NCBI GenBank assembly: GCA_902523895.1
Contig: CABZAZ010000002.1
Span: 1 to 34,312 of the forward strand
Source of the DNA: an uncultured Pelagibacteraceae bacterium
GTDB taxonomy: Bacteria; Pseudomonadota; Alphaproteobacteria; Pelagibacterales; Pelagibacteraceae
DNA: 34,312 bases
Direction: 5' to 3'
Made by a program: the position numbers and the translations under genes. Each line of letters opens with the position of its first letter. Position 1 is the stretch's first letter. This document shows, piece after piece, positions 16,771 to 25,500 of the stretch. Under the pieces are notes generated by a model. It was not told the origin of the DNA. It saw only the letters and a list, made by a program, of their open reading frames with translations, and made no database searches.

Positions 16771-17552
16771 TATTTGAAATTCATTAAGTCTCTCATTGAG
16801 TATAACCCAGGTTTTTTCTTTATTAACCAACTAGCAGCTGCAAGCGCACCCTCAGAATAAAGTGCTCTATCAAATGCTTCATGATTAAGTCTTATTATCT
16901 CTTTCCCACTGGAAAATAAAACCTCATGTTCACCAATAATTTTACCTTTTCTAACTGAATTAAAATTTATTTTTTTTCCATAAGGAAATTTTTTTTTATT
17001 TAGATATTTTTTACCCATAATTCCGTAAAAATTTTTGTTTTTTCCTATGGCAATACCCTGACCTAACATTAATGCTGTACCAGAAGGATGATCTTTTTTA
17101 AATCTATGATGAGCTTCAAAAACTTTACTTAGAAAATTATTACCTAAAGATTTTGATGCAATTTCAGTTAAATACATCAAAAGATTAATTCCAAGACTCA
17201 TATTTCCAGCTTTGAGAATTGGAATTTTTTTTGAAATTTTTTTTATTATATTTTCCTCTTTTAAAGTGAAACCTGTAGTTCCAATTATCACCCTTTTTTT
17301 TTGTTTTAAGGCAAAATTAAGAACTTCAAGCGTACATTTTGGAATTGTAAAATCTATTATTACATCAGTTTTTTTAAACGCTTCTAAGCTGTTTAATTCC
17401 GGTAAAATACCAAGGATTTTTTTTCTTTGTATTTTATTTTCTGTGAGACTAATTATTTTAAATCTCTTGTCTTTGTCTGCAGATTTGATCAGTTGCTGCC
17501 CCATTCTACCAAGACATCCTGTAATTGTTAAATTTATCTTTTTAGTTTGCAT
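16770..17552 (-). CDS. dapB: 4-hydroxy-tetrahydrodipicolinate reductase
   Basis: NAD(P)H-dependent reductase of the diaminopimelate/lysine pathway, supplying both peptidoglycan and lysine. It has 260 residues. Seen: the nucleotide-binding TGCLGRMGQQ (11-20), VIIDFTIP, VIIGTTGF, and the catalytic segment EAHHRFKKDHPSGTA with His148/His149 and the SGT loop (157-159). The start overlaps the sulfotransferase copy 2 stop by 11 bases, and the stop overlaps the nth start. In alphaproteobacteria dapB commonly follows dnaJ; here a sulfotransferase gene separates them. Confidence 0.96.
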   Translation of the reverse strand: MQTKKINLTITGCLGRMGQQLIKSADKDKRFKIISLTENKIQRKKILGILPELNSLEAFKKTDVIIDFTIPKCTLEVLNFALKQKKRVIIGTTGFTLKEENIIKKISKKIPILKAGNMSLGINLLMYLTEIASKSLGNNFLSKVFEAHHRFKKDHPSGTALMLGQGIAIGKNKNFYGIMGKKYLNKKKFPYGKKINFNSVRKGKIIGEHEVLFSSGKEIIRLNHEAFDRALYSEGALAAASWLIKKKPGLYSMRDLMNFK

Positions 17553-18384
17553 ATTGAAAAAATTTTAAATCATTTTGATAATATTCGTTCATTTTTTTTA
17601 TCATGCTCTCATCAAGATTTTTTCTCCAGTCATTTTCTGGCCCTTGATAAAAGAATTTAATTTTCCTATTGTCTTTTAAAGAATAAACGTTTTCTCCAAA
17701 TTTACCTGCATTTTCTATACCTTGAAGACTTTTAAAGCTAGTCGTATCAATAGCATTGTTAAGTTTTTTTGGATCAATTTTATTATCAAATCTCATTAAA
17801 GCGTTAACGAAAACAACTAATTTTTCAAAAGTTTGTGTTGGATTATTAACCATATCTTCGTATCTAATTGTTACTCTTCGAAATAGTTTGCTACTTAACC
17901 AAGAACGGTAATTTATTCTCCAAGAATTAATAATATTTGTTTTTGCATAATTTTTAAGATGTGGATAGTCCTCTAATACTTTATTTTCATCTTGCATGAA
18001 TTTTAATGCTTCATCGTAAGAGTCTAGATCATTGTGATTTTTAACTGAAGTAATCACATTTCTTGGATCTCTTATGACATAAATAACCCCCAGGGTGTAT
18101 TCGGGCTTTGTAAAGTCGTTTCCAAAAGCAGTAATTAAAGAATTGTGTGTTTTTAAAAACTTCACCTTTTTTTGGTCACGTATATCTTTTTGCGAAATTT
18201 CCCAATGTTTGTGAATTTCACCTTGTTTTACTTTTTCTTTAAAAAATTGTTTATTTGGATAATCTTCTATTAAATTAAGTTTATTAATGTCGAATATTCC
18301 ATTTTCACAAAAATAGTATGCAGTTAGAAAAGATCTGACCCATGTATTTCCACTTTTTGGATATGAAGCAATCCAGATAATCAT
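17542..18384 (-). CDS. PAPS-dependent sulfotransferase, copy 2
   Basis: A 280-residue paralogue of the gene at 647-1489, with the same first 17 residues except one (MIIWIASYPKSGNTWVR). Seen: the PAPS 5'-phosphosulfate loop at 8-17, FLKTHN (His80), the 3'-phosphate motif IRDPRNVITS with Arg105 and Ser113, TIRYEDMVNNP, and a C-terminal FFYQGPENDWRKNL near the canonical RKGxxGDW. No signal peptide. It lies between dnaJ and dapB, where I would expect none, and overlaps dapB by 11 bases, so it is probably co-transcribed with dapB. A candidate promoter precedes it. The sulfated acceptor (glycan, lipid or small molecule) is unknown. Confidence 0.9.
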   Translation of the reverse strand: MIIWIASYPKSGNTWVRSFLTAYYFCENGIFDINKLNLIEDYPNKQFFKEKVKQGEIHKHWEISQKDIRDQKKVKFLKTHNSLITAFGNDFTKPEYTLGVIYVIRDPRNVITSVKNHNDLDSYDEALKFMQDENKVLEDYPHLKNYAKTNIINSWRINYRSWLSSKLFRRVTIRYEDMVNNPTQTFEKLVVFVNALMRFDNKIDPKKLNNAIDTTSFKSLQGIENAGKFGENVYSLKDNRKIKFFYQGPENDWRKNLDESMIKKMNEYYQNDLKFFQYAN

Positions 18385-18390
18385 GTTTAT

Positions 18391-18418
18391 CTATTAAACT
18401 AGGTACTAATTATTTCAA
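18391..18418 (-). promoter_or_regulatory. Candidate sigma-70-type promoter for sulfotransferase copy 2
   Basis: On the reverse strand, TTGAAA (18418-18413) and TAATAG (18396-18391) are separated by 16 bases. RNA would start close to base 18384, the A of the ATG, so the message would be essentially leaderless; no Shine-Dalgarno is visible, which fits. It could let the gene be expressed independently of dnaKJ. AT-rich context makes chance matches common. Confidence 0.35.
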
Positions 18419-18453
18419 CTTAAATATTTTATGATGAGTTACAATTGAATATC

Positions 18454-19590
18454 TTAGCTTTTCCAAAAATCTTTTGCTTTTTGAAAAAATTTTTTAATAC
18501 TAGGGTTGGATTTATCATTTTCTATTTCCCTAAATTTTTCGAGAAGACTTCTTTGCTCTTTATTTAAATAGACTGGAACTTCAGTTTTAATTTGTACATA
18601 TAAATCTCCAAAATCTCCTCTGCGCATAAATGGCATACCTTTACCCTTCAGCCTAAATTGTTTACCATCTTGTGTTCCATCAGGTATTTTTATTTTTGCT
18701 TTTTTACCATCTATTGTTGGTATTTCTATAGTTGTACCAAGTGCTGCATCTGCTATAGAAATTGGAAACTCGAAAAATAAGTTTACATCAGATCTTTTAA
18801 ATAACTCGTGAGATTTTACATTAACAAATAAATATAAATCACCACTTGCTCCACCTCTTGTTCCTGCTTCACCTTTTCCAGCTAGCCTAATTCTTGTACC
18901 ATCATCAACCCCTTTTGGAATTGTGACAGATACTTTTTTCGAGGTTTGAGTATTTCCTTGTCCATTACAATCTGAGCAAGGATTGGTTATTTCCTCTCCA
19001 CTGCCAGCACATTGAGGACATGTTTGTTGAACTGTAAAAAAACCTTGATTAGATCTTACTCTACCGTTTCCTCCACAGTAAGTACATCTATCGGGACTAG
19101 ACCCAGGTTTAGATCCGTTTCCCTTGCATGTATTACATTTTTCTGATGTCGAAAATTGTATATTTTGTTTTTTTCCCGCGTAGGCTTCTTCTAATGAAAT
19201 CGATAAATCATATCTTAGATCTGAGCCTCTATTATTTGAGCTCCTCCCTCTAGAACTTCTTCTTCCACCACCAAAATCGCCAAAAAAATCTTCAAATATG
19301 TCTGAAAAGTCCGCACCACTAAAACCTCCAAAACCTCCAAATCCACCTTGTCCGCCACCACCATTTTCAAAGGCCGCATGACCAAAGTTGTCATAATTCT
19401 CTTTTTTTGATTTATCGGAAAGAACGCCATAAGCTTCACTTGCTTCCTTAAATTTTTCTTCAGCTCCCTTATCGCCCGGATTTTTATCTGGATGATATTT
19501 TACAGCTAACTTTCTATATGCAGATTTTAACTCTTCAGGGGATGCGCTTTTATTTACACCGAGGATGTCATAATAATCTCTTTTTGCCAT
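18454..19590 (-). CDS. dnaJ: Chaperone protein DnaJ
   Basis: Hsp40 co-chaperone that delivers substrates to DnaK and stimulates its ATPase. The 378-residue type I protein has a J domain (1-70, HPD at 33-35), a Gly/Phe-rich linker ([19 protein letters not shown]), four CxxCxGxG zinc-finger repeats ([32 protein letters not shown]) and the C-terminal substrate-binding domains. It starts 27 bases after dnaK and has a GAGG ribosome site about 7 bases before the ATG, one of few in the window. Confidence 0.98.
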   Translation of the reverse strand: MAKRDYYDILGVNKSASPEELKSAYRKLAVKYHPDKNPGDKGAEEKFKEASEAYGVLSDKSKKENYDNFGHAAFENGGGGQGGFGGFGGFSGADFSDIFEDFFGDFGGGRRSSRGRSSNNRGSDLRYDLSISLEEAYAGKKQNIQFSTSEKCNTCKGNGSKPGSSPDRCTYCGGNGRVRSNQGFFTVQQTCPQCAGSGEEITNPCSDCNGQGNTQTSKKVSVTIPKGVDDGTRIRLAGKGEAGTRGGASGDLYLFVNVKSHELFKRSDVNLFFEFPISIADAALGTTIEIPTIDGKKAKIKIPDGTQDGKQFRLKGKGMPFMRRGDFGDLYVQIKTEVPVYLNKEQRSLLEKFREIENDKSNPSIKKFFQKAKDFWKS

Positions 19591-19617
19591 TTATATACCT
19601 CGGAAGATAAATGTATG

Positions 19618-21543
19618 TTAAGCGCTCTTTTCTTTATTATCGTCTTTTACTTCCTCAAAATCAGCATCAACAACATTATCCTCTTTTTTTCCTTTATCAT
19701 CTTTACCATCATCTTTATTAGAATCTGGTTTTGTATTTTGTTGTGATTTATATATTGCTTCTCCAAGTTTCATTGAAGCTTGAACTAGTGCCTCAGTTTT
19801 TTTCTTAATATCATCTGTATTTTCACCTTTGAGAGCCTCTTTTAATTGACTTGAAGCATCTTCAATAGCTTTTTTGTCGGCTTCAGATATTTTAGACCCG
19901 TGCTCTTTGAGATTTTTATCTGTAGAATGAATTAAGGTATCTGCTTGATTTCTTACATCTACAGACTCTCTTTTCTTTTTATCAGCTTCTTTATTGGCCT
20001 CAGCATCTTTTACCATTTTCTCAATCTCATCGTCACTTAAACCACCTGAAGCTTGGATTTGAATTTTTTGTTCTTTTCCAGTACCCTTATCTTTCGCTGA
20101 AACATTAACAATACCATTCGCATCAATATCAAATGTAACTTCAATTTGAGGAACACCTCTAGGCGCAGGGGCAATTCCAACAAGCTCGAAGTTTCCTAAA
20201 ATTTTATTATCAGCTGCCATCTCTCTTTCACCTTGCAACACTCTAATAGAAACAGCAGGTTGATTATCTTCAGCAGTGGAGAATACTTGACTTTTTTTAG
20301 TAGGAATTGTTGTGTTTTTTTCAATTAATTTTGTAGAAACTCCACCCAAAGTCTCAATACCTAAAGAAAGAGGCGTTACATCTAATAACAATACATCCTT
20401 AACATCACCTTGAAGAACACCTGCTTGAATCGCAGCACCCATTGCTACAACTTCATCAGGGTTAACGCTTTTATTAGGTTCTTTTCCAAAGAAATTTTTA
20501 ACCTCTTCGATTACCTTAGGCATTCTAGTCATACCACCAACCATCACAACTTCATCAATTTCATTGGCAGTGATACCAGCATCTTTCAATGCAGTTTTAC
20601 ATGGTGGCATTGTTTTAGCTATAAGATCTTCAACTAGTGCCTCAAGTTTTGCTCTTGTAAGTTTTAAATTGATATGTTTTGGACCAGTTTTGTCAGCTGT
20701 GATAAACGGTAGATTAATATCAGTTTGTTCAGCTGAAGATAATTCAATCTTAGCTTTTTCAGCTGCTTCTTTCAATCTTTGAAGAGCAAGTTTATCTGAT
20801 TTCAAATCTATTCCATTATCTTTTTTAAATTCCGCAATTAAATATTCAACTATAGAATTGTCAAAATCTTCACCACCTAAGAATGTATCTCCGTTAGTTG
20901 ATTTAACCTCAAAAACGCCATCACCAAGTTCAAGTATTGAAACATCAAAAGTTCCACCACCCAAGTCATAAACTGCAATTTTTTTATTTTGTTTTTTATC
21001 TAAACCATAAGCTAATGATGCTGCGGTAGGTTCATTTATAATTCTTAAAACTTCTAAACCTGCAATTTTTCCAGCATCTTTTGTTGCTTGTCTTTGAGCA
21101 TCATTAAAGTATGCAGGAACAGTAATTACAGCTTTCGTTACTGCCTGACCTAAATATTTTTCCGCAGTTTCTTTCATTTTTTGTAAAATAAAAGCTGAAA
21201 TTTGAGAGGGGGAGTATTTTTCTCCTTTTGACTCTATCCACGCATCTCCTTTTTCTGAATTAACAATCTTGAATGGAGCCGCTTCTATATCTTTTTTAAC
21301 AGTTGGGTCATCAAAGTTTCTTCCAATTAGTCTTTTAACTGCAAAAATTGTATTTTCTGGATTGGTTACAGCTTGTCTTTTAGCTGGTTGTCCTATTAAT
21401 TTTTCTTTTTCATCAGTAAAGGCAACAACAGATGGGGTTGTTCTAGCACCTTCTGTATTTTCTAAAACTTTTGCTTGGCTACCTTCCATTATAGCCACAC
21501 ACGAGTTCGTTGTTCCCAAATCTATTCCAATTATTTTACTCAT
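19618..21543 (-). CDS. dnaK: Chaperone protein DnaK (Hsp70)
   Basis: ATP-dependent chaperone of 641 residues, full length. Seen: [17 protein letters not shown] at the N-terminus, the phosphate-2 loop [27 protein letters not shown], the interdomain linker [19 protein letters not shown], the substrate-binding domain and a charged C-terminal tail. A good ribosome site GAGGAG (21560-21555) precedes the ATG. It lies between grpE and dnaJ; a heat-shock-type promoter candidate lies in the grpE-dnaK gap. Confidence 0.99.
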   Translation of the reverse strand: MSKIIGIDLGTTNSCVAIMEGSQAKVLENTEGARTTPSVVAFTDEKEKLIGQPAKRQAVTNPENTIFAVKRLIGRNFDDPTVKKDIEAAPFKIVNSEKGDAWIESKGEKYSPSQISAFILQKMKETAEKYLGQAVTKAVITVPAYFNDAQRQATKDAGKIAGLEVLRIINEPTAASLAYGLDKKQNKKIAVYDLGGGTFDVSILELGDGVFEVKSTNGDTFLGGEDFDNSIVEYLIAEFKKDNGIDLKSDKLALQRLKEAAEKAKIELSSAEQTDINLPFITADKTGPKHINLKLTRAKLEALVEDLIAKTMPPCKTALKDAGITANEIDEVVMVGGMTRMPKVIEEVKNFFGKEPNKSVNPDEVVAMGAAIQAGVLQGDVKDVLLLDVTPLSLGIETLGGVSTKLIEKNTTIPTKKSQVFSTAEDNQPAVSIRVLQGEREMAADNKILGNFELVGIAPAPRGVPQIEVTFDIDANGIVNVSAKDKGTGKEQKIQIQASGGLSDDEIEKMVKDAEANKEADKKKRESVDVRNQADTLIHSTDKNLKEHGSKISEADKKAIEDASSQLKEALKGENTDDIKKKTEALVQASMKLGEAIYKSQQNTKPDSNKDDGKDDKGKKEDNVVDADFEEVKDDNKEKSA

Positions 21544-21563
21544 AATTATTAATTCTCCTCGTC

Positions 21564-21591
21564 ATATAAGTGTTATTTTTAATTCTACAAG
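21564..21591 (-). promoter_or_regulatory. Candidate RpoH (heat-shock sigma) promoter before dnaK
   Basis: On the reverse strand, CTTG (21591-21588), a 17-base spacer, and CTTATAT (21570-21564) fit the alphaproteobacterial RpoH pattern CTTG-N17/18-CYTATNT. RNA would start near 21557, which would cut into the GAGGAG ribosome site at 21560-21555. That is the main point against it. No hrcA gene or CIRCE operator is seen, so RpoH control would be the expected mode. Confidence 0.45.
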
Positions 21592-21603
21592 CTGTTCCAA
21601 TCA

Positions 21604-22242
21604 TTATTTAATATCCGAATTCTCTTTAGTTTCCTCTGTTTTGGTTGCTTTTTCTTGAGTTTTCTTAGCTACGCCAACTAAAGAAGGCCTTAGTAATCGA
21701 TCTTTAATAGTGAAGCCTTTTTGAATTTCTTGAATTATAGTTCCTGGCTCTTTCGTATCATCTTCAATTTCCATCATTGCTTGATGAAAGTTTGGATCTA
21801 ATTTTTTATTTAAACTATCAATCTGTTTAATATCATTTTTGTTAAATATGGATATTAAATCCTTATGAATTATATCAAAATGTTCTAAAGTTTTTTTAAG
21901 TGCTTCAGAGTCTTTCAACTTTTCATCATTCTCTAAAATATTTTTGGATCTTTCTAAATTATCTATGAGGCTAAGCGCTTCTTTGGCAAATGAAAAACCA
22001 CCGTATTCAAAAGCTTCTTCCTTCTCTTTCTCAAATCTTCTTCTTTGATTTTCCATTTCAGCAAATGTTCTGGCTAGTTTATCTTCAAGCTCTAAAATCT
22101 TTTCCTCTGGTGTTGGTTCTTTTTTGTCTTCTCCTTCTTGTTTATTGTGATCATCTATTTGATCCTGAGGTTTAGCAGATTGATTATTTTTTTCTTTTGC
22201 CAAATCTTCGTTTTGGATATTTTCTTTTTGCTCTTTTTCCAT
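21604..22242 (-). CDS. grpE: Nucleotide exchange factor GrpE
   Basis: Hsp70 co-chaperone that releases ADP from DnaK. It has 212 residues: a long acidic and polar N-terminal tail (about 1-50), a coiled-coil dimer region (EDKLARTFAEMENQRRRFEKEKEEAFEYG), and the C-terminal beta domain with DPNFHQAMMEIEDD and VIQEIQKGFTIKDRLLRPSLVGVAK-type sequence (here TIIQEIQKGFTIKDRLLRP). First gene of the reverse-strand grpE-dnaK-dnaJ run. It lies 36 bases from the divergent rdgB; hrcA, often upstream of grpE, is absent here. Confidence 0.96.
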   Translation of the reverse strand: MEKEQKENIQNEDLAKEKNNQSAKPQDQIDDHNKQEGEDKKEPTPEEKILELEDKLARTFAEMENQRRRFEKEKEEAFEYGGFSFAKEALSLIDNLERSKNILENDEKLKDSEALKKTLEHFDIIHKDLISIFNKNDIKQIDSLNKKLDPNFHQAMMEIEDDTKEPGTIIQEIQKGFTIKDRLLRPSLVGVAKKTQEKATKTEETKENSDIK

Positions 22243-22278
22243 TGAAGTTTATATGGTAAGAAATTTAAGAATTTCCAG

Positions 22279-22881
22279 ATGTTAAAAAAAAAAATATCAA
22301 AAATATTAATTGGTACAAATAACAAGGGAAAACTCAAAGAAATAAAGCGTTTATTACCAAAATCAATTAAGATTTTCTCCACATCAGATTTTAATCTTAA
22401 AAGCCCAGTTGAAAATGGACTTACATTTAAAGAAAACTCATTGATTAAATCAAAGTATTTTTCAAAGAAATCCAATTTAGTTTGTATTGCTGATGACTCT
22501 GGCCTTGAAATTGATTGTTTGGATAAAAAACCAGGAATTTTTTCAGCCAGATGGGCGGGATCTAAAGGAGATTTTAGTAAAGCGATTAAAAGAGTGTACA
22601 GAGAGTTAAATAAAGAAGATAAAAATTGGAAATCTAAAAAGATTAAAGCAAGATTTGTGTGCGCATTGTCGATTTGTTATTTAGATAAAACTATTGCAAG
22701 TGTAGTTGGAAAAATTGAGGGTTATATTTCAAACAAAATTAGGGGAAAAAATGGTTTTGGATATGATCCAATTTTTATTCCAAAAAAAAAGAGACAAACC
22801 TTTGGTGAAATGAAGTTATCTAGTAAATACAAAATTGATCATAGATCAATTGCGTTTAAAAAAATTAGAAAATTTCTTTAA
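22279..22881 (+). CDS. rdgB: XTP/dITP pyrophosphatase (RdgB/HAM1)
   Basis: House-cleaning pyrophosphatase that hydrolyses dITP, XTP and similar non-canonical nucleotides, keeping them out of DNA and RNA. It has 200 residues. Motifs: TNNKGK at 13-18, TFKENSLIKS, the metal-binding IADDSGLEID, PGIFSARWAG, and KNGFGYDPIFIP. The 3' end overlaps the convergent LpoA-like gene by 17 bases. An rdgB beside grpE/hrcA is a common alphaproteobacterial arrangement. Confidence 0.96.
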   Translation: MLKKKISKILIGTNNKGKLKEIKRLLPKSIKIFSTSDFNLKSPVENGLTFKENSLIKSKYFSKKSNLVCIADDSGLEIDCLDKKPGIFSARWAGSKGDFSKAIKRVYRELNKEDKNWKSKKIKARFVCALSICYLDKTIASVVGKIEGYISNKIRGKNGFGYDPIFIPKKKRQTFGEMKLSSKYKIDHRSIAFKKIRKFL

Positions 22882-24019
22882 GTTTACCATTATTAATTTC
22901 GTAAAAATTTAATTGGTGGTTAATCTTATTATCTTTAATTTCAAAAACTCCTATTTTTCCTTTGAATATATTTTGAGTTTTAAATGATTTGCTTATTTCT
23001 AAAGTTTCATTTTTAAGTGATAGATAATATATCAATCCTACTAAATCATAGCTCAATAAAGATAGATAATTTGGTTTATAATTAAATTTTTTAAAAAATT
23101 TATTAGTAAACTCATCCAAATTTTGTTTGTTAATTGAAGGATAATAAATTGGTTGCAAATTTTGTTCTTTTAACAAACTTTCATCAAACCATTGGTTTAA
23201 AGCAATTATATATTTATTTTTTGGTGATACATCAGTGTACAGCAATGAAGTGATAACACTTTTTAAACTCTCATCAAAATCTGTAATAATAACAGAATCG
23301 AATTTCACATTTCCAAGAGTGTATTTTTTTTCAAGATTTTCTATAATTTTTTCCTTATTTGGAGCATCAGAATTTTCAACTCGTAATATTTCATCTAGTA
23401 GATTTTGTTTTCTTATTCCGTAATTTGTGATTTTTTCTATTTGTTTAGTTAATTTAGTAGGGTCAATATCATAGTAGTATTGCTTAAAAAATTTTATCTT
23501 TGACTCTTTTATTCCTTTTTTTATCTCTAGGTCATAATTTAAATTTGGAACTAAAAAAATTGTTTTTTTTATGTCATTCGTTTCCAAAAATTTTCTAATT
23601 GTATTCAACTGTGAAGAAGAGTTAATGCCACTGCTAATGATATTTTTATGAAGATCTAAAGTTTTGTTTGTTAAAGATAAAAAAGTAATATTTTTCGCTT
23701 TATCTAAAAATAATAAATTTTTATGAAAAACTGGACCTATAACCAATGATATCCCCATTTTCTCAAATTCCAGAGCTGAACGTAAAGTTACATCGGGATC
23801 CGAGCTAGTGTCTTTAGGATATATTTCTATGTTATTATCTTTTATATCAATTAAGGCCATCCTAATGGAATTTAGTATTTGTTTTCCTAAAGACGCATCT
23901 TCTCCTGAGAGTGGAGCTAATAATCCTATTTTAATTTTTGTTCCTTCAGAATATGAAATAGATGTTTCAAATAACAAAACAAAAAATATAGAGAAAAGAA
24001 TTTTAAAAAATTTATTCAT
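22865..24019 (-). CDS. LpoA-like periplasmic protein (type I periplasmic-binding fold)
   Basis: A 384-residue exported protein with a signal peptide (about 1-24, cleavage near ISYS|EG). The mature part has the type I periplasmic-binding-protein fold (KIKIGLLAPLSGEDASLGKQILNSIRMALIDI, then LVIGPVF). The position next to rsmI is the one held by the penicillin-binding-protein activator LpoA/YraM. Only the ligand-binding-like domain is present; the TPR-like N-terminal domain of enterobacterial LpoA is missing and there is no lipobox. A stand-alone solute-binding or branched-chain-amino-acid receptor is the alternative, but no transporter genes adjoin. Confidence 0.7.
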   Translation of the reverse strand: MNKFFKILFSIFFVLLFETSISYSEGTKIKIGLLAPLSGEDASLGKQILNSIRMALIDIKDNNIEIYPKDTSSDPDVTLRSALEFEKMGISLVIGPVFHKNLLFLDKAKNITFLSLTNKTLDLHKNIISSGINSSSQLNTIRKFLETNDIKKTIFLVPNLNYDLEIKKGIKESKIKFFKQYYYDIDPTKLTKQIEKITNYGIRKQNLLDEILRVENSDAPNKEKIIENLEKKYTLGNVKFDSVIITDFDESLKSVITSLLYTDVSPKNKYIIALNQWFDESLLKEQNLQPIYYPSINKQNLDEFTNKFFKKFNYKPNYLSLLSYDLVGLIYYLSLKNETLEISKSFKTQNIFKGKIGVFEIKDNKINHQLNFYEINNGKLKEIF

Positions 24020-24053
24020 TTAATGATTTATATAATTTTAGTATTGTATAATT

Positions 24054-24917
24054 ATGACTTTAAACCCTAAATTTCAAAATAAAGAAATTAAAAAAGGGCT
24101 ATATATAATACCCACTCCGATTGGAAATTTAGGAGATATTACCTATCGAGCAATAGAAATTTTGAAAAAGTCTGATTTTATTCTATGCGAGGATACCCGA
24201 ATTTCTAAAAAAGTGATGGAAAAATTTGATGTAAAATCGAAATTACTATCCAATCACAAATTTAATGAGAAGAAAAATTTATCCTTAATTATAAATCATT
24301 TAAGGAATGATAAAATTATATCTCTTGTTTCAGATGCTGGCACTCCTGGAATATCAGATCCTGGAGCTATATTAGTAAGAGAATGTGTTAAGGAGAAAAT
24401 AAATATTTATCCATTACCAGGCCCTTCCGCAGTGAGCACAGCTATATCAATTAGTGGCTTTTCGGAAAAATATTTTTTTTATGGTTTCTTTCCAACAAAA
24501 CTAAAAGATATTAAAAATGATTTGAAGTTTCTGACGCAATTAGACTCATCTATTGTTTTTTTTATGTCACCAAAAAAAATAAATAAAGCAATTCCATTTA
24601 TCAAAGATAGTTTTTCTGAAAGAGATATTTTAATTTGTAGAGAAATGACAAAGTTTTATGAGGAATATTTAAGATATAAAGTTGATAATTTAAAACCTTT
24701 TGATGAAAACTTAAAAGGTGAATTAACTCTCGTGATATCTGAAAAAAAAAAAATAAAAAAAGGTTCTCTTTTATTAAGTGAATCAGATAAGAATAATATA
24801 AGAAAAATGATTAAAAAATTAAGTGTAAAAGAAATTGTAAATTTAGTCTCCCAAAATAATAGAGTACCAAAAAAAAAAATTTATGATTTTTGTCTTAAAA
24901 TAAAAAATGAAGTTTAA
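24054..24917 (+). CDS. rsmI: 16S rRNA 2'-O-ribose C1402 methyltransferase RsmI
   Basis: SAM-dependent tetrapyrrole-methylase-fold enzyme that methylates the 2'-OH of C1402 in 16S rRNA, near the P site. It has 287 residues. Seen: GLYIIPTPIGNLGDITYRAIEILK, CEDTRISKK, LVSDAGTPGISDPGA, and the LPGPSAVSTAISISGF segment. The last 11 bases overlap the next lipoprotein gene, indicating co-transcription. Starts 34 bases from the divergent LpoA-like gene; two TATAAT hexamers occur in that gap. Confidence 0.96.
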   Translation: MTLNPKFQNKEIKKGLYIIPTPIGNLGDITYRAIEILKKSDFILCEDTRISKKVMEKFDVKSKLLSNHKFNEKKNLSLIINHLRNDKIISLVSDAGTPGISDPGAILVRECVKEKINIYPLPGPSAVSTAISISGFSEKYFFYGFFPTKLKDIKNDLKFLTQLDSSIVFFMSPKKINKAIPFIKDSFSERDILICREMTKFYEEYLRYKVDNLKPFDENLKGELTLVISEKKKIKKGSLLLSESDKNNIRKMIKKLSVKEIVNLVSQNNRVPKKKIYDFCLKIKNEV

Positions 24918-25500
24918 AATTTTATTATTAATATCGATCACTTTGTTTTTGTCAGGATGTGTTGGCGTCTCGTCAAAAGGAATTTTTGGAACAGGAGTTT
25001 CTGTTGCTTTAGATCCAAGATCTTTAGGGACACAAATCGATGATTCTATAATGCAAAAAAACCTATCAGCAAGGTTAGTGTTGATGGATAAGAAATATTT
25101 TTTATCAATAAAATCAAAAGTTCTGGATGGAAGAATTTTTTTAACGGGAAAAGTTGATAAACCAGAAGAAAAATTAAAAATAACAAAATTAGCTTGGGAG
25201 ACAGAAGGAGCTAGATCTGTGAGGAATGATATTAAAATCAAAGAGAAATTTAACTTTCAACAATCTGCAAAAGATATTTTAATTACTTCACAATTAAGAA
25301 CAGCTTTAATTTTAAATAAAGAAATAAAAGCAACCAACTACCAGATAGATACTTATAAAAAGAAAGTTTATGTTTATGGTATAGCTTTAACACCAGATGA
25401 AAAAGAATTAGTAGTGATAGAGGCTAAAGAAATATTAGATGTGGAGGATGTGATAGCTAGTATTTTAATTGTGGATGATTTAAGAATTCAAAAAAATTAA
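24907..25500 (+). CDS. BON-domain lipoprotein (DolP/YraP-like)
   Basis: A 197-residue lipoprotein with signal and lipobox LSGC (Cys18). Two BON-type alpha/beta repeats follow: one including LVLMDKKYFLSIKSKVLDGRIFLTGKVDKPEEKLKITKLAWETEGARSVRNDI-like sequence (about 48-105), and a second with LILNKEIKATNYQIDTYKKKVYVYGIALTPDEKELVV. In E. coli, YraP/DolP is an outer-membrane lipoprotein supporting barrier integrity and BAM function and lies in the same neighbourhood as rsmI (yraL) and lpoA (yraM). It overlaps rsmI by 11 bases and the convergent malic-enzyme gene by 4 bases. Confidence 0.83.
   Translation: MKFKILLLISITLFLSGCVGVSSKGIFGTGVSVALDPRSLGTQIDDSIMQKNLSARLVLMDKKYFLSIKSKVLDGRIFLTGKVDKPEEKLKITKLAWETEGARSVRNDIKIKEKFNFQQSAKDILITSQLRTALILNKEIKATNYQIDTYKKKVYVYGIALTPDEKELVVIEAKEILDVEDVIASILIVDDLRIQKN

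Noticed and set aside
16771..16830. Twenty extra N-terminal codons for nth
   Set aside because: They lie wholly within the 3' end of dapB, and the downstream ATG forms a TAATG junction as elsewhere in this operon.
20410..21658. Several open frames antisense to dnaK and the start of grpE
   Set aside because: They mirror the codon pattern of a strongly conserved full-length dnaK, resemble no known protein and have no start signals.
22251..22278. Sigma-32-like promoter before grpE (CTGGAA, 14-base spacer, TACCATATAA)
   Set aside because: Two departures from consensus and a predicted start almost at the grpE ATG; overlaps the rdgB start. Too weak to list as a feature.
22155..22475. Reverse open frame spanning the grpE/rdgB divergent region
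   Set aside because: Overlaps the 5' ends of two well-supported genes in other frames; its sequence is a low-complexity Lys/Phe product of AT-rich DNA.
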